Part shown: piece by piece, positions 8,624 to 17,200 of the stretch
Numbering within the stretch: position 1 is the stretch's first letter
Layout of the letters: every line of letters begins with the position of its first letter
Assembly: GCF_006516955.1 (NCBI RefSeq)
Contig: NZ_VHLG01000016.1
Span: 38,766 to 102,765, forward strand
Origin: Martelella alba
GTDB lineage: Bacteria > Pseudomonadota > Alphaproteobacteria > Rhizobiales > Rhizobiaceae
DNA: 64,000 nt
Direction of reading: 5' to 3'
The notes under the pieces: model-generated
Database searches by the model: none
Seen by the model: only the letters and a program-made list of their open reading frames with translations
Told to the model about the DNA's origin: nothing
Position numbers and translations under genes: made by a program

Positions 8624-9673
8624 ATGTCAGCCAGTCAGGAAGCGGAATCCACGCTGCCAGAACCCACGTTGAAAGACATTGCCGAAGCATCCGGGCTTTC
8701 GGTTGCCGCCGTTTCCAAGGTCCTGAACAATCGCGAGGGCGTGAGCAACGGCAAGCGTGAACTGGTGACCCGCATTGCCCGCGAACTGGGTTACAAGGGC
8801 CGCAGCGGCCGTCTTCCCGCCATTCGCCGGATCGAATCGGCCGTTCTGGTGACGCTCGACAAATATGTCACCAAGGATGTTTTCTATGGCGAGATTCTCG
8901 ACGGCCTCTTTGCCAGTGCCCGCGACGAAGGTATTGCCATCCGTCTGGCCATCGTCACCTCCAATGACCCGGCCAGCGCTGATTTTGACGCATTGAGAGA
9001 GATGGAAGGCGATGCGACCATTCTGGTCGGGCTGGATGAGGAGCCGGTCATCGAAGCCATTCGCCAGGCCGGACGGCCGGCCGTGCTCGTCAACGGCATG
9101 GATCGCAAGATGCAGCTTTCCAGCGTCTCGCCGGATTATAACTTCGGTGGCTGGGCGGCAACGCGGCATCTGCTTGACCTTGGCCATCGCGAAATTGTTC
9201 ATGCCACCCACATCTACCGTGAATCGCTGAAGCGTCGTCTTCTCGGCTTCCGCGACGCACTGGAAGAGGCCGGAATTGCCTATTCGCCGGAACAGCATGT
9301 GCTTGATGTCGGCTCACCCGACATGTTGACGCTTTCCTGCAGCGACACCGTCGCCCGGTGGCTCAAGAGCCGCACACCACGCCCCACGGCGGTATTCTGC
9401 ACCAATGATATGGTGGCGCTGGGCGTCCTCAAGGCGGCGGCCATGCTGGGGCTGGACGTGCCGAGAGACCTGTCGATCATCGGATTTGATGGCCTGTCGC
9501 TCGGCGCACATGCAAACCCGCCTCTGACCACGATGCAGATGGATCGTCGCGACATGGCACGTGTCGCGATCGAGCTTCTGGTTGGCCAGGCATCGGGCGG
9601 TTTTGCCTCGGCGCGGCGAATGACACTCGGTGTCGAGCTGATCGATCGCCATAGCACAGGGCCCGCGCCCTGA
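8624..9673 (+). CDS. LacI-family transcriptional regulator
   Basis: Sugar-responsive repressor of 349 residues. The N-terminal helix-turn-helix reads TLKDIAEASGLSVAAVSKVLNNREGVS, followed by the hinge region. The rest is a periplasmic-binding-protein-like ligand domain with AVFCTNDMVALGVLKAA and PRDLSIIGFDGLSLG, both typical of the family. ATG 8624 is preferred to the ATG at 8603 because GGAAGG lies 6 bases upstream. It probably controls the adjacent GH88 and TRAP genes and itself through the shared TTTCGTAT motif. Confidence 0.85.
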   Translation: MSASQEAESTLPEPTLKDIAEASGLSVAAVSKVLNNREGVSNGKRELVTRIARELGYKGRSGRLPAIRRIESAVLVTLDKYVTKDVFYGEILDGLFASARDEGIAIRLAIVTSNDPASADFDALREMEGDATILVGLDEEPVIEAIRQAGRPAVLVNGMDRKMQLSSVSPDYNFGGWAATRHLLDLGHREIVHATHIYRESLKRRLLGFRDALEEAGIAYSPEQHVLDVGSPDMLTLSCSDTVARWLKSRTPRPTAVFCTNDMVALGVLKAAAMLGLDVPRDLSIIGFDGLSLGAHANPPLTTMQMDRRDMARVAIELLVGQASGGFASARRMTLGVELIDRHSTGPAP

Positions 9674-10012
9674 TCGCAACGGACTTCCGGACTCAGGTGG
9701 CAGACTTGTCCGGACGGGGCTCGGCTCATAGCCCAGCAGCGCGTCCGTTGCATTATGTTCCAGTCCATCAATTCCGATGACGGAACCGGCCAGTCCGTCC
9801 GGATCACGCTTCTCAAAGGCGGACCTCAGGCCCCGGGCCAAGTGCTGGCCCGGGTTTTCGGCAGTCAGGCCCCGGGCGGGGCCGGTATGCTGCATGCGGA
9901 CCGCAGGGCCGCGGCGGCGCTTGCGCTGAGCGGCATTGGCGGGGCGCCGGTCTCTGTCGATAAACGCGTCCCGCCACAAGGCCTCCTTAACAAAAGGGCG
10001 GCCTCCCGCTGA
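9674..10012. other. gene-free stretch between LacI gene and autotransporter
   Basis: These 339 bp lie between convergent genes. An 85-codon frame at 9755-10012 has no recognisable protein features and no good ribosome site, so I do not call it. The only clear element is the terminator-like hairpin at 9832-9858. Confidence 0.5.
9832..9858 (+). terminator. Rho-independent terminator
   Basis: A 9-bp stem CCCGGGCCA, loop AGTGC and TGGCCCGGG is followed directly by TTTT. It is oriented to end transcripts from the LacI gene, whose stop lies about 160 bp upstream. Confidence 0.6.
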
Positions 10013-13000
10013 TCACCAGCGCACCATAAGCCCGGCTTTGCCCGCGACGCTGTAATTGCCGCGCGTATCACTGAAGCCGGTGAGACCGGAAAGTTCACCA
10101 TAGGCGGCATATTTGCCATCGGCCCAGGAATAGGTCCCCCCGAAACCAACCTCACCGTACCAGCCCTGCATGTCGCTGGTCAGTGTCAGGCCACTGACGT
10201 TGACACCGGTTCCATCAAGAAACTCACGATGGACATTGGCGATGGCATAGACACCGGCCGAACGGGCCTGACCTGCTTCATCCTGCCATATCGTCTTGTT
10301 CTCGGTCGAAAGACCAAGGCGCAGGCGCAGGCTGTCATCATTGCCCATCGAAACCTTCTCGCCGTAATAACCGCTGAAGTCATCAAACGAGGCCAGGCTG
10401 TAACTCAGCTGCGCCTGGGGGGTGATCGAAATGCTGTCATCCACGGGAAAGCTTCGGCCAACTTCGATCGAGGTCGAAAAACCTGTGCCATTATTGCCGT
10501 CAACGAGCGTGCCGAGTGTCTTGCTGCTCAGGTCGCTGTCATACCACAGGAACTGGGCCTGACCGTCGGCATAAAACCCGTTCTCGTCATACCATGTCAT
10601 GGTTGCCCCGACGCCGTAACCATCAATGCCGGTCTTGCCATCGCCATAGTTCGAGGTGGTTTCGCCGAAGCCGTTGGCATATTTGGCATAAACGCCGCCG
10701 ATCAGCTGACCGTTGCCGCCATCGTAAAGCAGCCCGTCCACGCCTGTATTCACAGCCCAGTGGTTGAAGTCAGTGTTGTAGCCGGTTGCCGAAGTGTCTG
10801 GCCCGAAGTGATCATATGTACCGTCAATCCGGGTCCACAGGGCGTCAATTTGTGCCTGGCTGCCATCTTCGGAAGAACGTCCGGTCTTGTCATCATAGAT
10901 TTCACGCCGACCAACACGCTGGCGCAAGGTCGGAAGGCGACCAAGAGCCATAAGCAGCTGCGAATAGGATTCATAGACGGGAACCGCCGGCTGGTAGGTG
11001 CCGTCTGTCGCCAGATAGAAGTCATCAGACTTGCGGAGGATGTCATAGAGATATGCACCGCTGCCGACAGGGCCATTGGCAAGCGCAAAATCACCGTCAG
11101 AACTGGTGCCGCCGACAGCAACGACCAGCACGTCGTTCCCGGTTGCAACCCCGGATGTGACGTTGTTCACCGCAATCAGCGTCGTGCCGCCGGTTATGTC
11201 GCCATTGACGGTCAGCACATCGGATGTGTCGCTGGCAAAGTTCGTATCGATGGCGATGGCACCGCCACCGCTGTAATTGCCCGTCACAACCACGCTATCG
11301 CCGACGCTTCCGTTCTGCATGGCGATCAGGCCATTATTGGAGAGATTTCCGTTCACCATCAAAATGCCGCCGCCGGTCGCTGTGCCGGGCGACATGATGC
11401 CGCCGGACGAAATCATGCTTGTACCGACAGTACCGATCCCGGTCAGCATGGCACCGTCCTGTACCGCCAGGCTGCCGCCGAGCGCGCCGTCGACCTCAAG
11501 CACGCCGTTCGCAACTGTCGTGGTTCCGGCAAATGCCGCGCTGTCACCGGTCAGGATGGTGCGGCCCGAGCCTTGCTGAACCAGCGCGCCGATCCCCGTG
11601 ATGGCGTGGCCGAACGCCCATTCATCACTGCGGTTGATGGCAAGTATCGCACCGTCGCCAATGGCCGCATTGCCGGCAATCGCGCCGCTGGCGCCACCAT
11701 TGCCAAGTTGCAGCGTGCCGGACAGAATTTTCGTGTCGCCGGTATAGCGATTGTCACCCAGAAGCGTGTAGGTGCCGCCCGACGCCACCGTCATGCCGCC
11801 CTCGCCGGAAATTACGCCGGAATAGGTGCCACTTGCAGCGGTTTGTGTCAGCGTCTGGCTGCCCAGAACCGTCTCGCCAGATCCGGTCAGGGTGGTGATT
11901 GAGGCACCGGCATCGGTGGCAGCGATGTCGAAAGCAGCATTGCTGCCAACATCGACGCCGCTCGATTTCTCTATGCTTCCCCCACCTGAAAGCGCCAGCG
12001 TGGCATGATCCGTGATCGTGGTTGCACCGGTGAAAACGTTGTTTCCGGTCAGAACCGTCCGTCCTTCCCCTTCAACATTGACGCTGCCATTCGCGCCACC
12101 ATCGGCAAGTGTGGCGTCAAGCGTGAACGTATCGGCGCTTGCAGGTGCCGAAAGATTTAACGTGCCGTTGAGCCGCACGGCGCCGAGCGCTGATGAAAGC
12201 GTCAGCGAAGTGGCGCCGCCGAGCGTTGTCAAAGGGGCCGCGCGGTTGGCATTTCCGTTCGCATCGGCCGCCGTTCCGCCGCGAATGGTCGCTCCATCGT
12301 TCAGCGTGATTGTCCCATCCGTGGTGATCATATTGTCACCGGCTGCGACCAGGGTTGCGGAACTGCCGAGCGTGAAGGTGGAGCCTGCTCCGTCCAGATT
12401 GAGCGATCCGGCTGCAACCGTTGCATCCGGGTCTGCCGCCGTTGCATTGGCAACCTCACCGTCACGGTACAGATAAAGTGTCCCCTCATTGAGATCGAAT
12501 GTCGTCTTGCCATCGTCAATCCGGGTGAAATCATTTTCACCGCCCAGAGCCCAGACACCGTCTCCCCCCTTGGAGACGGCAATGGTTCCCGTATTGGAAT
12601 AAACCGCGATCGGGTCTCGCATGTCGAGCAATCCGCCATCAAGTACATTGACGTTGAGCGTGCTTGTCAGATCCGCAGCTGATGTCGCAAATGCGATCGA
12701 ATTGGCCTCTCCCGCTGCTGTATTACCCGAAAACAGAGAGAGCCCGCCGGATGATGTATTCAAGGTCAGCACCCCGGCAGGGGCCGCAATCGCACCGCCT
12801 GCGGTTCCGGCTGTGTTCTCAATGAAGCGGCTGTCAGTAATCGTCAAATCACTGTATTGGCTGCTATCTGTGATCAGATAGTCACTGTATCCATTTCGAA
12901 TCGCACCGCCATACTGGCTGGCAGTGTTGCCGGTAAAGACACTGTCAACAATTGCGGCCGTGGCACCTGCATTATACACCGCACCAGCGCTATAGGTCGA

Positions 13001-13765
13001 TGCGTTGCCGGTAAACTGGCTGTTCGTGATCGCCAGCGATGCGCCATCCGCTGAATGAATGGCCCCGCCCAGACTACCGCCGTTATTGTTGGTAAACATG
13101 CTGTCGGCGACCAGTACGGAGCCGCTGTAATTGTCGATAGCGGCGTAGCTGGATACCGATCCTCCGCTGTCGAAGCTGGCATCAATGACGGCTGCGGTGC
13201 CCCCGTCCACGCGAATGAACGATCCCATCGCTCCAGCTGTCGTGTTGTCGAAGACGACAGCGGATGTTGATCCTGCATCATCGAGACTTGCACCGGCGCT
13301 TCCGTAGTAAAGCGCATTTCCGGCCGTGACTTCCTGCATTGCCGTGGGGGTTGTGACCGAAGGTCCGGAAATTCCCAGTGACGCGCCGTCATCGACATAG
13401 CGGACATCTTCGCCCGAAATCGTCTCGGGGCTGGTAATTGACGTTGTGGGCGCGCTGTAGACGGTTGTTGCATCGGCGCCGACAGCAGCATTATAGGCTG
13501 CAAATGCCGCGTCCCGGGATGCCGCATTTGCAGCTGTGGGATCCATGGCGTAAGTGCTGATGGCTGAAGCAAGTGCTGCACCCGCATCAGAGACGTCAGA
13601 GGCCTGCGACAGTGACGTCTGCGCCGCAAGACCTATAATAAGCGATGCGGCAGAAACCGTGAATTTATGCCTGTTTATTCTATCTTTTAGACGTCCACCG
13701 TTTTTTATCGCGTAATACCTCTTATCTATTCCATTATTTGTTCTTTTATTCAAAATGACATCCAT
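10013..13765 (-). CDS. autotransporter (type Va) with beta-helix passenger
   Basis: Large secreted surface protein of 1250 residues. I start it at 13765 (GGAG site about 10 bases upstream) rather than at 13822. The N-terminus is an unusually long signal region (about 55 residues, basic and Asn-rich before the hydrophobic core AASLIIGLAAQTSL). The passenger is rich in G, N, T and S and has many beta-helix turns, including polymorphic-outer-membrane-like GGAI segments (GGSLGGAIHSADG, YSAGAVYNAG, GGAIRNG) and later autotransporter-associated repeats of the TGDTKILSGTLQLGN kind. The last about 290 residues form the autotransporter beta-barrel (from ALWTRIDGTYDHFG to the terminal LMVRW). The role is probably adhesion or surface interaction; the ligand is unknown. 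Confidence 0.85.
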   Translation of the reverse strand: MDVILNKRTNNGIDKRYYAIKNGGRLKDRINRHKFTVSAASLIIGLAAQTSLSQASDVSDAGAALASAISTYAMDPTAANAASRDAAFAAYNAAVGADATTVYSAPTTSITSPETISGEDVRYVDDGASLGISGPSVTTPTAMQEVTAGNALYYGSAGASLDDAGSTSAVVFDNTTAGAMGSFIRVDGGTAAVIDASFDSGGSVSSYAAIDNYSGSVLVADSMFTNNNGGSLGGAIHSADGASLAITNSQFTGNASTYSAGAVYNAGATAAIVDSVFTGNTASQYGGAIRNGYSDYLITDSSQYSDLTITDSRFIENTAGTAGGAIAAPAGVLTLNTSSGGLSLFSGNTAAGEANSIAFATSAADLTSTLNVNVLDGGLLDMRDPIAVYSNTGTIAVSKGGDGVWALGGENDFTRIDDGKTTFDLNEGTLYLYRDGEVANATAADPDATVAAGSLNLDGAGSTFTLGSSATLVAAGDNMITTDGTITLNDGATIRGGTAADANGNANRAAPLTTLGGATSLTLSSALGAVRLNGTLNLSAPASADTFTLDATLADGGANGSVNVEGEGRTVLTGNNVFTGATTITDHATLALSGGGSIEKSSGVDVGSNAAFDIAATDAGASITTLTGSGETVLGSQTLTQTAASGTYSGVISGEGGMTVASGGTYTLLGDNRYTGDTKILSGTLQLGNGGASGAIAGNAAIGDGAILAINRSDEWAFGHAITGIGALVQQGSGRTILTGDSAAFAGTTTVANGVLEVDGALGGSLAVQDGAMLTGIGTVGTSMISSGGIMSPGTATGGGILMVNGNLSNNGLIAMQNGSVGDSVVVTGNYSGGGAIAIDTNFASDTSDVLTVNGDITGGTTLIAVNNVTSGVATGNDVLVVAVGGTSSDGDFALANGPVGSGAYLYDILRKSDDFYLATDGTYQPAVPVYESYSQLLMALGRLPTLRQRVGRREIYDDKTGRSSEDGSQAQIDALWTRIDGTYDHFGPDTSATGYNTDFNHWAVNTGVDGLLYDGGNGQLIGGVYAKYANGFGETTSNYGDGKTGIDGYGVGATMTWYDENGFYADGQAQFLWYDSDLSSKTLGTLVDGNNGTGFSTSIEVGRSFPVDDSISITPQAQLSYSLASFDDFSGYYGEKVSMGNDDSLRLRLGLSTENKTIWQDEAGQARSAGVYAIANVHREFLDGTGVNVSGLTLTSDMQGWYGEVGFGGTYSWADGKYAAYGELSGLTGFSDTRGNYSVAGKAGLMVRW

Positions 13766-14220
13766 ACATGCAACTCCATGATGCTTATGGTTGTAAAATA
13801 TACTTATGATCTGTAAAAACATTTTTGATTATATAGCCATTATAATTGACAGCGTCAGAATGACGCATACGACTTTCATAAGCGTTTTCAATATTTTACT
13901 TTATGTAATGCTTACAATGATAAGTATTGATTACGAAATATATATTCTGAACCGCTTTTTCATCATGGGGGGCGGATTCTAATCCTGCATCGCGATGCGA
14001 TGAGTGCCCGAAAGCATAAAGACCACGCTGAGAGAAGATCTTTCATGCTGCCGAAATGACGGCGTCGTCCGAAACGTCAGAGCCTGTCTGCAGCAAAGAT
14101 CCGATAAGGTGGCGAGATCGCTCCACCGGCTGCCCCGGCCGGTATCTGTAAAAGTGATAAGCTTATAAGACATGTAAGTGAAACAAGTGGCTATCATTTC
14201 GTCCATTGGGGGATCCTGCC
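13766..14220. other. AT-rich intergenic region between two divergent surface/effector genes
   Basis: About 455 bp, clearly AT-richer than its surroundings, especially 13780-13970. On the minus strand TATAAT-like boxes occur near 13828-13846 and may serve the autotransporter. On the plus side GCATCGCGATGC (13987-13998) is a perfect 12-bp palindrome. No gene is convincing here. The low GC suggests imported DNA or a silencer-bound promoter. Confidence 0.5.
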
Positions 14221-17200
14221 ATGCCACGCCTGCCACAGTCATCCGCGCCCCGTCACGCGGCCTCGCCAGCCTCTGATACGCTCAGCCGGGACGATGTTCC
14301 ACGGCGGGTGACGCGGTCAGCGTCGCGGACAGCCTCTGTCGTGTCGAAAGCCGCTTCCGTCTCATCACTGTTTGCCGGACATGATGACGATGGCCGGGCA
14401 AGCATGGCCTCGCGGGCATCGTCGCGCTCGCTGAATACCCCGGTTGTCACCCGCGAGACGGCCGCGATCATGCCGCCGCCCGCACTGATCTTTGCCCCCG
14501 GACCATCGGCTGCAGGGGCGCAAAAGCGCGCCCGGCCGCATGCGCTTGCCGCCCCGGCTCCCTCCCTTGCCGGACCGCGTCCCGCAGGCGGCTTTGATAC
14601 CGGTTGGCAGCGCTTCGGCGGCGAAACCGGCGATGAGGCCATGGATGTTAAGATGGATGTTAAGCATGTGCTGACCCCGCCGGATCGCAGCGGTAATCTC
14701 GCCGAGGCGCTGGGCCGGGCCATCACCGGGCTTCCCGACGGGACAGAGAATGGCGACTGGCCGGCTGCGGGCGGATATGATGACGGGTTTGCCGCCGATC
14801 CAGACTGGGTGGCCGTTGAAGCGGGGCCGCCACGCGATGTGGATCATGATGCCGGCTTCAGCGCCATTGGCCTGACGCCGCTGCCGGACGCCCGCCTGCC
14901 CGAAAGCGACGGAGACGCGCGGGCGGCCAAGCGGGCACGGATGGCCTGGCAGATGGCAGATGATCCGGCGATGGCGATGAAGCGCCTTGCGGACCTGCCC
15001 TTTAGCGTGCCTGCCGATTTTTTTGACAGACAGACAGCAAAAAGCAGGGATCTCATCCGCAATCAGCTCAAGAGACTTGCCGGGGCGCTGGAGCCCGGAG
15101 CTGGCGCGCCGCGTCTCGTCTCTCTCGGTCTGTTGCGGCCGCTGGAGGATGGCTCACTGGGCCTGACCATGGCCATGAGCGCCATCTGCAAAAAGTCAGG
15201 AGCCCGCCTGACGCTGCAGATGCTTGCAGGCCGGGGAATGGAAAAAAACGCAATCGCGGCGATGGATGCCCGGCTTGTCCGTCTGGGCCTCACCGGACAG
15301 GACGGCCATGCCACGCCGGATCTGATCCGCATCGCCTGCAACCATGGCGCCAGAAAGCTTCTGACGACGCTTCTGGACCCCAAGAACGATGCACGTCTCG
15401 CAGCACTTGGCCTGCTGGATGAAAAGGGCCGTGCCGCGCCGGCATTGGTCCGTCTCGCCAGCAGCGATGGTGCCAATCAGCTTCTGACCACACTCATCGA
15501 CCCCAAGAACGATGCCCGCCTCACCACGCTTGGCCTGCTGGATGAAAAGGGCCGTGCCGCGCCGGCATTGGTCCGTCTCGCCAGCAATGAAGGCGCCAAT
15601 CAGCTTTTGACCACGCTTTTGAACCCCAGGAACGATCAGCGTCTCGCAGCACTTGGCCTGCTGGATCAGCACGGCAAGGCTGCGCCGGCGCTGATCCGCA
15701 TTGCCAGCGCCAGTGGCGTCAATCAGCTTCTGACCACACTTCTGGACCCGGAGAACGGGCAACGTCTCACGGATCTTGGCCTGCTGGATGAGGCGGGCCG
15801 CGCTGCGCCGGATCTGATCCGCATCGCCAGCAATATGGGCGCTAACCAGCTTCTGACCACGCTTCTGGACCCGAAGAATGATCGGCGCCTCGCAGCGCTC
15901 GGCCTGCTCGATCAGCACGGCTGGACCGGGCCAGCGCTTATCCGTATCGCCAGCACCGATGGTGCCAATCAGGTTCTGAAGACACTTCTAGACCAGAAGA
16001 ATGGGCCGCGCCTCAAAGCGCTTGGCCTGCTGGATCAGCACGGCAGGGCCACGCCCGTGCTGATCGGTATTGCCAGCACCGGTGGTGCCAATCAGCTTCT
16101 GACCACGCTTCTGGACCCCAAGAACGATCATCGTCTCACCGCACTCGGCCTGCTGGATCAGCACGGCAGAACCGTGTCGGATCTGCTCAGTATTGCCAGC
16201 GGTGGCGCCAAGCAGGTTCTGGCCACGCTTCTGGACCCGAAGAATGACCGGCGCCTCACCGATCTTGGCCTGCTGGATGAGGACGGTAAGGCCGCGCCGG
16301 CGTTGGTCCGCATTGCCAGCAGCCATGGCGCCAACCAGCTTATGACCACACTGCTGGACCCAAAAAACGGACAGCCGCTTGCCACGCTGGGCCTGCTGGA
16401 TGAAGGGGGCAAGGCTGTGCCGGAGCTGATCCGCATCGCCAGCAATGACGGCGCCAATCAACTTCTGAGCACACTTCTGGACCCGGAAAACAGGCATCGT
16501 CTCGCAGCACTTGGCCTGCTGGATGAAAAGGGCAAGGCCGCGCCGGATCTGATCCGCATCGCCGGCAATATTGGCGCCAATCAGCTTCTGACCACGCTTT
16601 TGAACCCAAAGAATGATCAGCGTCTCACAGCGCTCGGTCTGCTGAATGAGCAAGGCCGCGCCGGGACGGACCTGATCCGCATTGCCGGCAACCGTGGCGC
16701 CAACCAGCTTATGACCACACTCCTGGACCCAAAGAACGGACAGCCGCTTGCCGCGCTTGGCCTGCTCGATCAGCGCGGCCGCGCCGCGCCGGATCTGATC
16801 CGCATCGCCGACAACCATGGCGGCAATCAGCTTCTGACCACGCTTCTGGAGCCAAAGAACGGACGGCCTCTGATTGATCTTGGCTTGCTGGATGAAGGGG
16901 GCAAGGCTGTGCCAGACCTGATCCGCATCGCCAGCAATGATGGTGCCAATCAGGTTCTGATCACGTTTCTGGCCGCGGAGAATGGCCAGCGCCTCGCCGC
17001 ACTCGGCCTGCTCGATCAGCGCGGCCGCGCCGCGCCTGATCTGATCCGCATCGCTGGCAACCATGGCGGCAATCAGCTTCTGACCACGCTTCTGGCTGAA
17101 AGGAATGATCAGCGTCTCACCGTACTCGGCCTGCTCGATCAGCACGGCCGCGCCGCGCCGGACCTGCTCCGCATCGCCGACAATGAGGGTGCCAATCAGG

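Noticed and set aside
10229..11902. 557-codon plus-strand frame inside the autotransporter gene
   Set aside because: It is an antisense shadow of the beta-helix coding region; the minus-strand product has signal, passenger and barrel.
13987..13998. GCATCGCGATGC palindrome as a regulator site for the TALE-like gene
   Set aside because: It is only 12 bp, single, and over 220 bp from the start codon, and no regulator gene is adjacent; too weak to call.
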